Shown here piece by piece: positions 38,566 through 48,930 of a DNA stretch of 64,000 nt (position 1 is the first letter of the stretch; every line of letters starts with the position of its first letter). Below the pieces are notes generated by a model, which worked only from the letters and a program-made list of their open reading frames with translations, searched no databases and had not been told where the DNA came from. The position numbers were made by a program, and so were the translations under genes. Source of the stretch: Pseudoalteromonas spongiae UST010723-006 (lineage in GTDB: Bacteria > Pseudomonadota > Gammaproteobacteria > Enterobacterales > Alteromonadaceae); contig NZ_CP011040.1 of the NCBI RefSeq assembly GCF_000238255.3, positions 930,001-994,000 of the forward strand, read 5' to 3'.

Positions 38566-39819
38566 TTAATTATCTAAATCTAAAACTTTTTTGATTTGTG
38601 CAAGTTTGGCAATATCATCTTGCTCAGCAGCTTGCTTAATCGCTTTGGTTGGTGAATGAATAATTCGATTTGCTAGTTTATTAGCTAATTCATTCAGCAC
38701 TTTTTCTGGGTCTTTACCTGATTTTAACTGACCTTGCGCCTTTTGTACTAACTCTAATTTTATTTGTTCAATATTTTTGCGGTAAGTACGAATAATGTCG
38801 ACTGAATCGAGCGCATTTCGCCAAGTTACAAATTCATTGGCTTTTACAACAATTATCTCTTCCGCTTCAGCGGCTGCACGCTCTCGCGATTCCATATTCT
38901 GATTAACAATTTCTTGTAAATCATCAACAGAATATAAATACGCATCGTCAAGATCAGCTACTTGCGCTTCGATATCACGTGGTACCGCAATATCAACAAG
39001 CAGCATCGGCTTATAACGACGCGCCTTTAACGCCTGTTCAACCATACCTTTACCGATAATTGGTAATGTACTTGCTGTAGAACTGATCACAATATCGGCA
39101 TCGATTAAACTCTCGGGTACGCGCGATAGCGGCACAACCTGTGCGTTGAACTCATCTGCTAAGTTTTGTGCACGTGATAAGGTACGGTTTGCCACTGTCA
39201 TATGCTGACAACCATTTTGGTATAAATGACGTGCTACAAGCTCTATGGTTTCGCCCGCGCCAATTAGCAATACTTTGGTTGGTTCTAAATTACCGTAAAT
39301 GTGTTTGGCTAAATTAACCGCCGCATAGGCAACTGAAACTGCACTTGCTCCGATATCGGTTTCAGTACGTACTTGTTTTGCAACCGAGAAACACTTCTGA
39401 AAAAGACGCTCAAGTAAGGCGTTCACCACGCCCGCTTGTTTTGCCTTAGCATAAGCTTGTTTAATTTGGCCAAGAATTTGTGGCTCACCCAACACTAACG
39501 AATCTAATCCAACCGAAACACGCATTAAGTGCTGAATAGCATTAAAGTCTTGATGCTGATACACGTGTTCCGCTAATTCGCATTTATTGAGTTGGTGAAA
39601 ATCAGCCAACCAATCAATAAGCACTTGGGGTTGTTGATTTTCAACGATACAATAGAGTTCAGTGCGATTACAGGTAGACACAACCACAGCTTCGTTAACG
39701 CCATTCTGTTGGCAAAGTTGAGCGAGGGCAACGTCGATTTGATCAGGAGAAAACGCCACGCGTTCTCTTAATTCAACAGATGCGGTTTTATGATTAATGC
39801 CTAAAGCAACTATGGTCAT
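38566..39819 (-). CDS. hemA: glutamyl-tRNA reductase
   Basis: 417 residues. Reduces glutamyl-tRNA(Glu) to glutamate-1-semialdehyde with NADPH, the first step of C5 heme synthesis. The catalytic Cys50 lies in [13 protein letters not shown], the substrate-specific [14 protein letters not shown] is at the start, and a Rossmann segment ([17 protein letters not shown]) and the C-terminal dimerisation helix region follow. It is the first gene of the minus-strand cluster and is divergent from lolB over 87 bases, an arrangement conserved in gammaproteobacteria. Confidence 0.97.
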   Translation of the reverse strand: MTIVALGINHKTASVELRERVAFSPDQIDVALAQLCQQNGVNEAVVVSTCNRTELYCIVENQQPQVLIDWLADFHQLNKCELAEHVYQHQDFNAIQHLMRVSVGLDSLVLGEPQILGQIKQAYAKAKQAGVVNALLERLFQKCFSVAKQVRTETDIGASAVSVAYAAVNLAKHIYGNLEPTKVLLIGAGETIELVARHLYQNGCQHMTVANRTLSRAQNLADEFNAQVVPLSRVPESLIDADIVISSTASTLPIIGKGMVEQALKARRYKPMLLVDIAVPRDIEAQVADLDDAYLYSVDDLQEIVNQNMESRERAAAEAEEIIVVKANEFVTWRNALDSVDIIRTYRKNIEQIKLELVQKAQGQLKSGKDPEKVLNELANKLANRIIHSPTKAIKQAAEQDDIAKLAQIKKVLDLDN

Positions 39820-39906
39820 TATGTCTACAATTTGTTTTTAGCACGTTTTAAAGCGATTAATTTTACGTAAATCAAGTCAATAAAAAAAGTAAGGATTTAA
39901 GATTTG

Positions 39907-40488
39907 ATGCAATTACGCATGATATTTGTCATATTTTTGGTTTTTTTAACAGGCTGTGCAAGTCAATATTACGACAATGCAACAGTTAAAGAAAATTGGC
40001 AAAGGGAATTACTGCAAAAACAGTCTTGGCAGGTAAAAGGTAAATTGGCGATTATTCAGCCAGAAAAACGTCAAAGTGCTAATTTATTTTGGGCCACTAC
40101 CGCCAAAAAAGATGTGCTTAATCTCACATCATTTGTTGGCACCTCAGTCCTTTCAGTTGAAAAGACGCAGACCCACGCCACTTTAGAATTAGATGGCGAA
40201 ACCCATGTTGGCAAAAATGCACAGCAACTAGTGTATTGGTTAACGGGTATGAATCTTCCATTTTTAGATGACCCTAATTGGTTAAAAGGATTGCCTCATA
40301 CCCAAACATTTCTTGCCGATGAACTAAATCGCGTTAGCAATGCCACACTTATTGATTCGCAAGGCAAGCAATGGGAAATAACCTACAGCAACTACCAAAA
40401 ACATGGGGGATATTGGTTGCCCTATTCCATTTCACTCACTCACGACACCGTTAAACTAAAATTAAAAGTATATACATGGCAGATTTAA
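39907..40488 (+). CDS. lolB: outer-membrane lipoprotein insertase LolB
   Basis: 193 residues. The final acceptor of the Lol pathway that inserts lipoproteins into the outer membrane. It has a lipoprotein signal (MIFVIFLVFLTGCASQ, lipobox LTGC) and LolB motifs including WQVKGKLAIIQPEKRQSANLFW and the C-terminal [14 protein letters not shown] 39907 follows AAGGATTTAAGATT; the TTG one codon earlier is less likely. It overlaps ispE by 13 bases, as usual for this gene pair. Confidence 0.95.
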   Translation: MQLRMIFVIFLVFLTGCASQYYDNATVKENWQRELLQKQSWQVKGKLAIIQPEKRQSANLFWATTAKKDVLNLTSFVGTSVLSVEKTQTHATLELDGETHVGKNAQQLVYWLTGMNLPFLDDPNWLKGLPHTQTFLADELNRVSNATLIDSQGKQWEITYSNYQKHGGYWLPYSISLTHDTVKLKLKVYTWQI

Positions 40489-41330
40489 CAACGCTTTCGC
40501 TTATTGCGCCCGCAAAACTTAATTTATTTCTACATATTAATGGGCGTTTACCGAACGGTTACCATGAACTTGAAACCTTGTTTGTGTTTTTAGATTATGG
40601 CGATCGTTTACATTTTAAATGCACAGACGACGGCGCGATTACGCTAAAAACCCAAATAGACGGACTGCCAGACGAAGAAAATTTAATTTATAAAGCCGCA
40701 AACGCATTAAAACTTGCAACAAATACTGCGTTTGGAGCAGAGATTTCATTTGATAAACACCTGCCAAGTGGCGGCGGTGTGGGTGGTGGTTCATCCGATG
40801 CGGCAACTACATTACTTGCTTTAAATGCGCTTTGGCAATTAGCGTTACCACTTGAAAAATTAGCGGAAATTGGCGTTGCGCTAGGTGCCGATGTGCCCGT
40901 ATTTATCAACGGCCAGGCCGCAATCGCACAGGGTGTTGGCGAAAAATTAGCCCCAGTAAATTTACTTGAAACTTGGTATTTAGTGGTCCACCCAAATGTA
41001 CACATTAGCACGGGCGTAATCTTTAATAATGCCGACTTACCACGTAACACACCTAAATTATCAGGCGACTGGCAAAGCTCCAAACATCGAAATGACTGCG
41101 AAGAGTTGGTGAAAAAGCACTATCCCGAGGTTGAAAAGACCCTTAACTGGTTGTTAAAATACGGCCCGTCAAGAATGACAGGTACCGGAGCATGCTGTTT
41201 TGTCAGTTTTGAAACGCAGCACGCAGCCCTTGAAGCATTAAAATCGCTCCCTGAAACTTGGCAAGGCTTTGTAGCAAGAAGTACGAACATATCTCCAGCA
41301 CATTCGGAGTTACGTACTAAACTAAATTAA
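40476..41330 (+). CDS. ispE: 4-diphosphocytidyl-2-C-methyl-D-erythritol kinase
   Basis: 284 residues of the GHMP kinase fold. Phosphorylates CDP-ME with ATP in the non-mevalonate isoprenoid pathway. [20 protein letters not shown] at the start and the ATP-binding [19 protein letters not shown] glycine loop are diagnostic, as is the C-terminal [12 protein letters not shown]. The start lies within the end of lolB; prs follows 47 bases downstream. Confidence 0.97.
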   Translation: MADLTTLSLIAPAKLNLFLHINGRLPNGYHELETLFVFLDYGDRLHFKCTDDGAITLKTQIDGLPDEENLIYKAANALKLATNTAFGAEISFDKHLPSGGGVGGGSSDAATTLLALNALWQLALPLEKLAEIGVALGADVPVFINGQAAIAQGVGEKLAPVNLLETWYLVVHPNVHISTGVIFNNADLPRNTPKLSGDWQSSKHRNDCEELVKKHYPEVEKTLNWLLKYGPSRMTGTGACCFVSFETQHAALEALKSLPETWQGFVARSTNISPAHSELRTKLN

Positions 41331-41377
41331 TTATTGGTAACTACTGTTACCCAAAAAAGTGCCTGAGGAAACCTACC

Positions 41378-42325
41378 GTGCCAGACATGAAGCTCTTCGC
41401 TGGTAACGCAACGCCTGAGTTAGCTCAAAAAGTTGCAAAACGCTTATACATTGATCTTGGTGACGCTGAAGTTGGTCGTTTTAGTGACGGTGAAATTAGC
41501 GTTCAAATCAACGAAAACGTACGTGGTTCTGACGTTTTCATCGTACAATCTACTTGTGCGCCTACAAATGACAACTTAATGGAATTAATCGTAATGGTTG
41601 ACGCACTTCGCCGTGCATCAGCTGGCCGTATCACAGCGGTTATCCCATATTTCGGTTATTCTCGCCAAGATCGTCGCGTGCGCAGTGCTCGTGTTCCAAT
41701 CACAGCGAAAGTAGTTGCTGACTTCCTTTCAAGCGTTGGTGTTGACCGTGTGTTAACTGTTGACCTACACGCTGAACAAATTCAAGGTTTCTTCGACGTA
41801 CCAGTTGATAATGTTTTCGGTAGCCCAATTCTACTTGAAGATATGAAAGAGAAAAACTTTGAAGATGTTGTGGTTGTATCGCCAGATATCGGTGGTGTTG
41901 TACGTGCACGTGCAATTGCAAAACTACTTGATGACACTGATCTTGCAATTATCGATAAGCGTCGCCCACGCGCTAACGTATCGCAAGTAATGCACATTAT
42001 TGGTGATGTTGAAGGCCGTGACTGTATCATTGTTGATGATATGATCGACACAGGTGGCACGCTTTGTAAAGCTGCAGAAGCATTAAAAGAACATGGCGCT
42101 CGCCGCGTGTTTGCTTATGCAACACACCCTGTACTTTCAGGTGCAGCAGCAGAAAACATTAAAAACTCTGTAATTGACGAAGTTATTGTAACTGACTCTG
42201 TACCGCTTACAGACGAATTAAAAGCAATCGACAAGATTAAAGTGTTAACGCTTGCTGATATGCTTGCAGAAACAATTCGTCGCGTAAGCAACGAAGAATC
42301 AATTTCTGCATTATTTGAGCACTAA
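41378..42325 (+). CDS. prs: ribose-phosphate pyrophosphokinase
   Basis: 315 residues. Makes PRPP from ribose 5-phosphate and ATP for nucleotide, histidine and NAD synthesis. Visible motifs: [66 protein letters not shown] and the PRPP loop [13 protein letters not shown]. It uses a GTG start (41378) with TGAGGA upstream, as in E. coli. Codon usage is strongly biased, as for a highly expressed gene. A terminator follows. Confidence 0.97.
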   Translation: MPDMKLFAGNATPELAQKVAKRLYIDLGDAEVGRFSDGEISVQINENVRGSDVFIVQSTCAPTNDNLMELIVMVDALRRASAGRITAVIPYFGYSRQDRRVRSARVPITAKVVADFLSSVGVDRVLTVDLHAEQIQGFFDVPVDNVFGSPILLEDMKEKNFEDVVVVSPDIGGVVRARAIAKLLDDTDLAIIDKRRPRANVSQVMHIIGDVEGRDCIIVDDMIDTGGTLCKAAEALKEHGARRVFAYATHPVLSGAAAENIKNSVIDEVIVTDSVPLTDELKAIDKIKVLTLADMLAETIRRVSNEESISALFEH

Positions 42326-42347
42326 AAGTCGCTTAAATATATGATAA

Positions 42348-42373
42348 AAACGCAGGCCTAGCCTGCGTTTTTT
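42348..42373 (+). terminator. intrinsic terminator of prs
   Basis: ACGCAGGC / GCCTGCGT with a CTA loop, extended by A/T pairs and followed by TTTTTT. It lies about 20 bases after the prs stop. Confidence 0.9.
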
Positions 42374-42626
42374 GTTTCAAAAATAACACTGTCTTCGCCA
42401 ACTTATACCATCTCATAACTTACGTATTTAACTTACTGCGTGCTTTAATCGCTCGCTTTACCTCACTCAAAACCCATTAAAATATCAACGCGCGTCAACT
42501 AACAGATTAATATCGAGTAAATTTTTAGAAATAATGAAGAATTTACAGTGTGCATTAAATTTTCTACCTATACTTAATTAAATTTAATATAAATTAAATC
42601 CGTCAGATCTAATGAGAGTAGCGTTT

Positions 42627-44579
42627 ATGTTCACTAAGTTAAAACTGGTTCAACAACTATCTATTTCATTTGGCGCCATGATTGGATTAATGGTGTTACT
42701 TGCCACTATTTCGTTTTTTGGTTTACGCAGTGGATACGACGACTTCGTCGAATATCGCGGACTCGCCCGCGACAGTAATTTAGCAGGTTTAGTGCAATCT
42801 AATTTATTATCTATTCGTTTACATGCCCTTAAATTTTTAAAAGAACAAAATAACGAAAACATCAACGACTTTAATAAACGCGCAAAGCTACTCAATGAAC
42901 AACTCGACATTGCGAGAACAGAGATTATTGAACCTGGTCGAGCTAAGCTTATTGATCAGTCATTTGATAAAGTTATGGCCTACGAGCAAGGGTTTTCAGA
43001 CGTCGTAGATTTATATGCCAAACGTGATGACATTGTTAAAAACCAACTTGATGCAAACGGTGCAATCATCCGGCAAAATGTGAGTGAAATTATTCGAACC
43101 GCCTACGAAGATGGCGATACAGATGTCACTTACTTTGCCGCCATTGTACAAGAACAGCTTTTATTAGGTCGTTTATACACAAACAAATTTCTCGTTTCAA
43201 ACACGCAAGATGACTATTTGCGCGCGACCGCGGAATTTAAAGAAGTAATGAAATCGGTAAAAGTACTTGAGGACAATATACAATCACCTAAAAGAATCGC
43301 ACTGCTAAATGAAACTGCTACTCGTTTAGCTGCTTATCAGCGAGGCATTGACAATGTAAATGACGTAATCAACAAGCGCAATAACATCATTACCAATGTA
43401 TTGAATAAAGTCGGCCCTGAAATTGCCGAGGCTTATGAAGAAGTGAAGCTATCTGTTAAAAATGACCAAGATTCTCTTGGTCCTAAAGTTCAAAGCCGCA
43501 GTGAAACCACCACAACTACAATTATTGTCGTCTCAATAGCTGTTGTCGCTGTGGGCGTATTTTTCAGTTGGTTTATCTCCATTACCATTCGTAAACCCAT
43601 TGGCGGCGAACCAAAAGACATTGAATACATCGCTAACCGTATAGCAGATGGCGATTTAACCATTTCATTTACAAAGTCAGGCAACGAAACTGGTATTTAT
43701 AATGCCATGGGAGAAATGGTCGGTACGCTGCGACATATTATTGATAGCCTAAAACACGCAACTACCGAGCTAATACGCTCAACGAAAATATTGGATGAAA
43801 ATACTGCAAGTTCAATGCAAGGTGCAGAGCATCAAATGGAGCAGTTAAATCAAGCCGTGCTGTCGATGAATGAAATGGCGGCCACAGTTGCCGATATCAC
43901 ACAAAGTGCCCAACTTGCAGCCGATGCAGCAACCAATGCCGACGATCAAACTCATACTGGTAAGCAAGTGGTTGATAATACGCGTAGTGCGATAAACGAC
44001 TTAGTTGATAACACTGAGCTGGTGAGTAATTCAATTAAAAACCTGGAAAACGAAACCGAATCAGTTGGGTCAATTTTAGATGTGATCCGAGCAATTGCAG
44101 ATCAAACAAATTTATTGGCGCTTAACGCTGCTATTGAAGCTGCCCGCGCAGGCGAGCAAGGTCGTGGTTTTGCTGTAGTTGCTGACGAAGTAAGAAGCCT
44201 TGCGAGTCGTACGCAAAAGAGCACCGAAGAAATTCAAGCAATGATCCATAAACTGCAAAGCGAAGCTAAGTCGTCAGTTGATCAAATGAACGCAAACTTA
44301 GAAAGTGCGCGCGTTACCACAGAAAAAGCTAACGAAACCAATGAAGCCCTTGATTCAATCTCTAGTTCCGTTGGCACAATCCGCGATATGAATATGCAAA
44401 TCGCCGGGGCGTCTGAAGAGCAAAATGTGGTGACTCAGCAAATTACCGACAGTGTAGGTCAAGTAAATGAAATGGCAGTGCAAACCGTTGCAGGTGCAGA
44501 AAAAGCGGCTGAAACAGCACGTGGATTAGTCGAAATTGCCGCTAATTTAGAGGGGCTCGTTAACCGCTTTAAAGTGTAA
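42627..44579 (+). CDS. methyl-accepting chemotaxis protein with HBM-like sensor
   Basis: About 650 residues. N-terminal membrane helix ([22 protein letters not shown]), a long helical periplasmic region of about 260 residues ([25 protein letters not shown]-type helices) resembling the helical bimodular (HBM) sensors of organic-acid receptors such as McpS, a second membrane helix ([22 protein letters not shown]), a HAMP with [20 protein letters not shown], and the signalling domain with [26 protein letters not shown]. There is no C-terminal pentapeptide. ATG 42627 ([10 protein letters not shown]) is preferred; an in-frame ATG at 42612 is possible. A strong terminator follows. Confidence 0.93.
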   Translation: MFTKLKLVQQLSISFGAMIGLMVLLATISFFGLRSGYDDFVEYRGLARDSNLAGLVQSNLLSIRLHALKFLKEQNNENINDFNKRAKLLNEQLDIARTEIIEPGRAKLIDQSFDKVMAYEQGFSDVVDLYAKRDDIVKNQLDANGAIIRQNVSEIIRTAYEDGDTDVTYFAAIVQEQLLLGRLYTNKFLVSNTQDDYLRATAEFKEVMKSVKVLEDNIQSPKRIALLNETATRLAAYQRGIDNVNDVINKRNNIITNVLNKVGPEIAEAYEEVKLSVKNDQDSLGPKVQSRSETTTTTIIVVSIAVVAVGVFFSWFISITIRKPIGGEPKDIEYIANRIADGDLTISFTKSGNETGIYNAMGEMVGTLRHIIDSLKHATTELIRSTKILDENTASSMQGAEHQMEQLNQAVLSMNEMAATVADITQSAQLAADAATNADDQTHTGKQVVDNTRSAINDLVDNTELVSNSIKNLENETESVGSILDVIRAIADQTNLLALNAAIEAARAGEQGRGFAVVADEVRSLASRTQKSTEEIQAMIHKLQSEAKSSVDQMNANLESARVTTEKANETNEALDSISSSVGTIRDMNMQIAGASEEQNVVTQQITDSVGQVNEMAVQTVAGAEKAAETARGLVEIAANLEGLVNRFKV

Positions 44580-44593
44580 ACAAACGCTAAGGC

Positions 44594-44633
44594 AGTACAA
44601 CAGCACACCACATGTGCTGTTGTACTTTTTACT
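44594..44633 (+). terminator. intrinsic terminator of the chemoreceptor gene
   Basis: AGTACAACAGCACA / TGTGCTGTTGTACT, a 14-bp perfect stem with a CCACA loop followed by TTTTT. Confidence 0.9.
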
Positions 44634-44711
44634 ATATTTCAAAGGCATTTTTTTGCACGTTTTAGTCGTTGCTAACCAACCTTTTCTGACAAATAAGTTC
44701 GCTTTGAGCCG

Positions 44712-45287
44712 TTATAAAAAGATAAAGCCTGCAGGAATGACAAAGCCCGCCAAAATAAAAAGGCCACGTTTACCAAATGCTCCGTATTTACCTCGGATCA
44801 TAAAAAGTGAACTCATTGCCAAAAACAACAACAAAGCGGCAAAAATATCAGATACGATAATCCATGATTGATGTGTTTCGTTCAGGTGCAACCGATTAAG
44901 TGCTTGGAAAATCGGTCTAGGTCTTATTTGTTCAACAGTGAGCGTATTAGTATTTAAATTTAAGCTAATATTCGCGTCATCATGTAAAAAAACCTTAAAT
45001 TGATTTTGCGATTGCCAATAAGACGCTTTGACGTCTAGTTGCGTATTAGCGAGTGTCAAAACCTGCTTAATTAAAGCCTGATCGTTATTAATGTTCCAAT
45101 CAATGTCACGTGCGTTTATCTTAGTAGTATGTACTGCGTAGTTCGGATTCCAATCATTTTTATGATTAACCGCAATACCTGAAATCGCATAAATCAAAAT
45201 AAAGCCAATACAAAAATAACCAACATCGCGATGTAAACTGCGATTTAATCTAAACCAGTTAATTTGAATGGGCTTACTTTTCAACAT
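44712..45287 (-). CDS. PepSY-associated membrane protein
   Basis: 191 residues. N-terminal LNRSLHRDVGYFCIGFILIYAISGIAVNH resembles PepSY-associated transmembrane proteins (short relatives of PiuB-type reductases): a first helix with the HRD and NH motifs, a periplasmic PepSY-like part, and further helices near residues 145-190 (IIVSDIFAALLLFLAMSSLF, GLFILAGFVIPAGFIFL). ATG 45287 lies inside the end of the DUF4920 gene (14-base overlap), so the two are co-translated. A role in metal or redox handling in the envelope is suggested by the family but not shown. Confidence 0.82.
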   Translation of the reverse strand: MLKSKPIQINWFRLNRSLHRDVGYFCIGFILIYAISGIAVNHKNDWNPNYAVHTTKINARDIDWNINNDQALIKQVLTLANTQLDVKASYWQSQNQFKVFLHDDANISLNLNTNTLTVEQIRPRPIFQALNRLHLNETHQSWIIVSDIFAALLLFLAMSSLFMIRGKYGAFGKRGLFILAGFVIPAGFIFL

Positions 45288-45759
45288 TGTTATCAATAAT
45301 CTCAACACCTGTCGGCGACAGTTGGTAAACTACATTTGGCTCAGTTACTGAATCGGGATTAAAGTCTTTACCTGCTTTTTGAGCGCGATGAGCAAGTAAT
45401 CGTTTTGTTTGGTCAAGGCTTAGTTCTATTTTTTCAAGCTTACCCGTTGCAAGCGCTTTGTTTCCTTTCGCCGTCATCGGGAACACCATGTGCCCATCTT
45501 CCACTTTTATGCGTAAATTTTGAAAGCGCTTATCTGATGCAAGTGTCATCCAGCAGCCTCGCTTTTCGCATACGCCGACAATGGTCCCTTCAATGGTAAT
45601 TGGCGAACTTAAATAACTATCTGGGTTTGCCATCACAGTTGATATTTTAATTAGTTTGTCGCTATCGACCTCTTCACCAAACGTAAGCGTTTTGGCAAGC
45701 GCTTGAACTTGCACCAGCATAAGTGCAACAACCAATGTTATTTTTGTAAAAAACGGCAT
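45274..45759 (-). CDS. DUF4920 family periplasmic protein
   Basis: 161 residues with a signal peptide (MPFFTKITLVVALMLVQVQALA) and a small OB-like beta domain. The CEKRGCWM motif (VCEKRGCWMTLASD) with two cysteines is characteristic of DUF4920 and could bind a metal or be redox active. It overlaps the following PepSY-type membrane gene by 14 bases, which implies a shared function in the envelope. Confidence 0.85.
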   Translation of the reverse strand: MPFFTKITLVVALMLVQVQALAKTLTFGEEVDSDKLIKISTVMANPDSYLSSPITIEGTIVGVCEKRGCWMTLASDKRFQNLRIKVEDGHMVFPMTAKGNKALATGKLEKIELSLDQTKRLLAHRAQKAGKDFNPDSVTEPNVVYQLSPTGVEIIDNNVEK

Positions 45760-45941
45760 AAGAATTCCTTTTCAAGGTTTACTAGTTAACTGGAATCTAA
45801 TCTTAGCAATTAAATCTACCGCCATTTTTATCAAAAAACGTCAGTGTATCAACTAGTTTTCTTTTTATTGGGTAATATTTAGAGAATGATGCCAACAAAC
45901 GACGTATCAACAACATTTTGAAATTTATGTGTTCATATAAG

Positions 45942-45975
45942 TAAAAATGCGCCTATCAAAAAGTGATAGACGCAT
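45942..45975 (-). terminator. intrinsic terminator of rsgA
   Basis: A 12-position stem ATGCGCCTATCA / TGATAGACGCAT with one mismatch and a 5-base loop; on the minus strand it is followed by TTTTTACTT. It begins 17 bases past the rsgA stop. Confidence 0.85.
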
Positions 45976-45991
45976 CGTTAAAGCCTGCTAG

Positions 45992-47035
45992 CTATTCGTT
46001 TAATTTCTTAAACTTAACCGCCTGGCTTTGTACTCGTTTATACATTTTAGTAAGCGATTTATCGTGCGCTCGGCGTTCACGTAAAGATGCTGTATTAAAT
46101 TGGTTTTCTTTACGTAACTTTTGGTAATTTAAAAATCGCCGCTCAGTTAAACTACCATCGCTAATTGCTTGCTGTATCGCACATTTTGTCTCATTGCTAT
46201 GTGAGCAGTTAACAAACTTACAACTTGATGCCAAGGCTTCAATTTCGCTAAAGGTTTGCTCTAGCCCCGCGGTTACATCGCTAAGCTGAAGTTCTCGCAT
46301 TCCCGGCGTATCGATCAATACTGCGCCTGAAGCTAACTTAAGTAAGTATCGCCCAGTAGTAGTATGACGGCCTTTGCTATCTTGCTCACGAATGGCACTT
46401 GTTTTCTGCTGCGTTTGCGCCAACGTATTACTTAATGTTGACTTTCCTACACCAGAAGACCCCAACAGCACGATACTGGTTTGTGGTTTTAACCAATCTG
46501 ACAATTGATTAACCAGTGTAACATCATGGCAGTCAATGACTTCGACCCGTAACATTGAGCTAAGGTTTTGGACTTGCTCACGCTTTTCAAGGCCATCATT
46601 TGCAAGATCGGCTTTTGTTAGCATTACCACAGGTTCACAGCCCGCTTCATTAACGAGCGCCAAATAACGTTCGATGCGATTGAGGTTAAAGTCATCGTTC
46701 AATGAACACAACACAAACGCAACGTCGACATTTGCCGTAATTGCTTGTTTTTCTAGTTTGCTGCCTGCAGCGCGTCTAGCAAAATACGATTTACGTTCAA
46801 AAACGCGATTTACGTCGTGGTTTTCATTAAGTAACAACCAATCGCCAACAACACATTCAGATTCCTTTTCAGTTACTGGTAATTGAAATGTGTCGCTACC
46901 AGAATCAACCACTAGTCGATTTCGATGTTGTTCAACAACCCTAACAGGAACGCTGTTGTACCATTCGTCGATATCAAGTTGTTGTTGAAAAAAGCTTTGC
47001 CATCCAAGTAAGTTTAATTGATTAATATTTAACAT
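45992..47035 (-). CDS. rsgA: RsgA-type small-ribosomal-subunit GTPase
   Basis: 347 residues: an N-terminal OB-like part, a circularly permuted GTPase domain (TKAD at 140-143 before GSSGVGKST at 192-200 and DTPGM further on) and a C-terminal zinc knuckle (CKFVNCSHSNETKC). RsgA helps the late maturation of the 30S subunit. The N terminus (LNLLGWQSFFQQQLD) is of the type seen in second RsgA copies of Vibrio/Pseudomonas-like bacteria rather than the orn-linked copy, so this may be a paralogue. It is preceded by a leader peptide and attenuator-like structures (47051-47150), and its AAGGG ribosome binding site lies just after the T-rich tail. Confidence 0.92.
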   Translation of the reverse strand: MLNINQLNLLGWQSFFQQQLDIDEWYNSVPVRVVEQHRNRLVVDSGSDTFQLPVTEKESECVVGDWLLLNENHDVNRVFERKSYFARRAAGSKLEKQAITANVDVAFVLCSLNDDFNLNRIERYLALVNEAGCEPVVMLTKADLANDGLEKREQVQNLSSMLRVEVIDCHDVTLVNQLSDWLKPQTSIVLLGSSGVGKSTLSNTLAQTQQKTSAIREQDSKGRHTTTGRYLLKLASGAVLIDTPGMRELQLSDVTAGLEQTFSEIEALASSCKFVNCSHSNETKCAIQQAISDGSLTERRFLNYQKLRKENQFNTASLRERRAHDKSLTKMYKRVQSQAVKFKKLNE

Positions 47036-47050
47036 TTTTGCCCTTAAATA

Positions 47051-47120
47051 AAAGAAAAATAAGGGGCTTTTAACCCCGGTTATACAAACCGGGTGTATTA
47101 ATTATGCGTTACACCCGGTT
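47051..47120 (-). promoter_or_regulatory. attenuator-like leader of rsgA
   Basis: Minus-strand transcript order: segment 1 AACCGGGTGTA (47120-47110), segment 2 TACACCCGGTT (47097-47087), segment 3 AACCGGGG (47081-47074), segment 4 AGCCCC (47068-47063), then a T-rich tail TTATTTTTCTTTTATTT. Segments 1:2 pair over 11 bp, 2:3 pair over 7 bp with a 5-base loop, and 3:4 form a short GC terminator. 2:3 excludes both 1:2 and 3:4, the classic attenuation logic. Segment 1 lies inside the leader peptide gene. Confidence 0.7.
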
Positions 47121-47137
47121 GGGTTAACTACAATCAT
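47102..47137 (-). CDS. leader peptide MIVVNPTGCNA upstream of rsgA
   Basis: Eleven codons ending in TAA, with an ideal AGGAG six bases before the ATG. The Pro-Thr-Gly-Cys codons coincide with segment 1 of the attenuator. A ribosome paused there would free segment 2 to pair with segment 3 and prevent the terminator. Too short for standard gene calling. Confidence 0.65.
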   Translation of the reverse strand: MIVVNPTGCNA

Positions 47138-47196
47138 CAAAATCTCCTGTTTACGTTATTTACTGTGTAATTTACGACATTAATCTACTTAATGCG

Positions 47197-47667
47197 TTAG
47201 TTATCTACTGATACACGTGTTTGATATGCTTTTGTACCATACAAAGGCACTGTCGACAAACTGTGCTTAAAACTACCTGACGTTTCTTTCGTTGAATACG
47301 ACAAGTACATTAAGGTTTGATTTTCTTTATCTAAAATTCGTCTTATCTTCATCGATTTAAAGAAAACGCTTTTCGATTTTTTGAAAATCACTTCACCTGA
47401 ATCTGAGCTATCTATTTGCGCTATCATCGCCTGAGTGATTGGCCCTGTTTGGCGACACGCTATTGAGCTATCACTGGGATCTGAAAAGCTTAAATTAGCT
47501 TCAACAGAGGCAACATGACATGTCACCCCTGTTACTATTGGGTCTTGAAAATGGTTTAGTTTAATGTCTTTAAGCGTAAAAACACCGAGCGACACATCAC
47601 CTACCTCACTTGAATCACAACCAACAAGTGACCCAAGTAACAGTACTAAACCCATTGCCTTTTTCAT
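47197..47667 (-). CDS. creA: CreA family protein
   Basis: 156 residues resembling E. coli CreA. It has a lipoprotein-like start (LVLLLGSLVGCDSS) and family motifs EVGDVSLGVFTLKDIKL, DPIVTGVTCHV, SSIACRQTGPI, EVIFKKSKSVFFKSMKIRRI and TLMYLSYSTKETSGS. CreA is an exported protein of unknown function. Here it is not beside creBC; it follows the MacAB-like permease gene by 24 bases, so may be read from the same transcript, and precedes the rsgA leader. Confidence 0.93.
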   Translation of the reverse strand: MKKAMGLVLLLGSLVGCDSSEVGDVSLGVFTLKDIKLNHFQDPIVTGVTCHVASVEANLSFSDPSDSSIACRQTGPITQAMIAQIDSSDSGEVIFKKSKSVFFKSMKIRRILDKENQTLMYLSYSTKETSGSFKHSLSTVPLYGTKAYQTRVSVDN

Positions 47668-47691
47668 TTGTTTATTCCTTGCGTAACGCGT

Positions 47692-48930
47692 TTATTCATA
47701 TCTTAACGCATCAATTGGGTTGAGTCTTGCTGCTTTTATCGCAGGCACTAAACCAAAAATAACACCAATTGCTGAGGTAAAACCAAATGACAATAATATC
47801 GCCCACATTGGAATATATGCCGCAGGCATGCCTGGTACAATCGCTGATATGGCAGCAGCAGCGCCATAACCTGTTATAAGGCCAATTACGCCACCAAATA
47901 AACTGAGTACCACGGCTTCTACTAAAAATTGCAGCATAATAAAGCCCGGCGTCGCGCCAAGTGCCTTTAGCGTGCCAATAATACGGGTGCGCTCAGTTAC
48001 AGACACCAGCATAATATTCATTACACCAATACCGCCAACTAACAAGCTAATGCCCACAATCCCCGCTGTAATTGCCGTTGCACTGCCTGTAAATTTATCT
48101 ATATTCTCACGCGCTTTTTCAGCAGTTTCGAACTCAAAATCGTCGTGGTCATCTGGACCAAGTTTATGATTCTGACGCAAGATACGTTTCATTTGAGCCA
48201 AGGTTTGTGCTTCATCAACATCCGGCTTTAAGCGGAACATAATTTGAAAATATGGTTTACGCGCATTGCCTTCTAGAATTTGCATAGTACTGATTGGGAT
48301 ATTGATGTAATCATCCTGATCGAATCCCAAAAAGCTGCCTTGCTTCTCTGCAACCCCAATAATACGAAACCATTCACCACCGAGTTTAATGTATTCACCC
48401 ACTGGGTTTTCAGGTAGCTTAAGCTTTTCAATCAGTGTTTCACCAATAAAGGCGACGCGACGGCGTTTATCGTCATCTTGTGGGCGAATATAGCGGCCCA
48501 TTTCAGGATAAATGCGATAGGCCTTTTGGTAGTTTGATTCTGTACCAACTACCCGCGTATTGTGACTTTCGCCTTTGTACTCTACCGCGCCTTGAAAACG
48601 AAATGCCATCATTTGCGCAGTGATAGTATCGAACCCTTGTACTTTACCTTTTAGCGTTTCAAAATCACGCACTGTTAAATACGAACGTTTACCAAGCATT
48701 TCTTGCTGCGGTGTGGTGTACGGCTTAATGCTAGTCACATCCGGCGCCATATCAGCCAATTGGTCGTTAATTTGCTTGGTAAAGCCCTGCATCACAGCAA
48801 CAACCGTAATAACTGCTGCAACGCCAATGATTATACCTAAACACGTGAGCGCACTGCGCATCGCATTAGCACGAATCGCCTGAAGCGCGGCTTTGGTTCC
48901 CTCAATAATCGCGAGAAATGACTTAAACAT
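47692..48930 (-). CDS. MacB-like ABC transporter permease
   Basis: 412 residues. N-terminal helix (SALTCLGIIIGVAAVITVVAVMQG), a large periplasmic MacB_PCD-type domain (about 50-280), and three C-terminal helices of the FtsX type (SLLVGGIGVMNIMLVSVTERT, FLVEAVVLSLFGGVIGLITGYG, ILLSFGFTSAIGVIFGLVPA). It forms a MacAB-like mechanotransmission transporter with the ATPase and the adaptor encoded upstream, which usually exports peptides or toxins through TolC-type channels. ATG 48930 has GAGGAG upstream and overlaps the ATPase gene end by 8 bases. Confidence 0.92.
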   Translation of the reverse strand: MFKSFLAIIEGTKAALQAIRANAMRSALTCLGIIIGVAAVITVVAVMQGFTKQINDQLADMAPDVTSIKPYTTPQQEMLGKRSYLTVRDFETLKGKVQGFDTITAQMMAFRFQGAVEYKGESHNTRVVGTESNYQKAYRIYPEMGRYIRPQDDDKRRRVAFIGETLIEKLKLPENPVGEYIKLGGEWFRIIGVAEKQGSFLGFDQDDYINIPISTMQILEGNARKPYFQIMFRLKPDVDEAQTLAQMKRILRQNHKLGPDDHDDFEFETAEKARENIDKFTGSATAITAGIVGISLLVGGIGVMNIMLVSVTERTRIIGTLKALGATPGFIMLQFLVEAVVLSLFGGVIGLITGYGAAAAISAIVPGMPAAYIPMWAILLSFGFTSAIGVIFGLVPAIKAARLNPIDALRYE

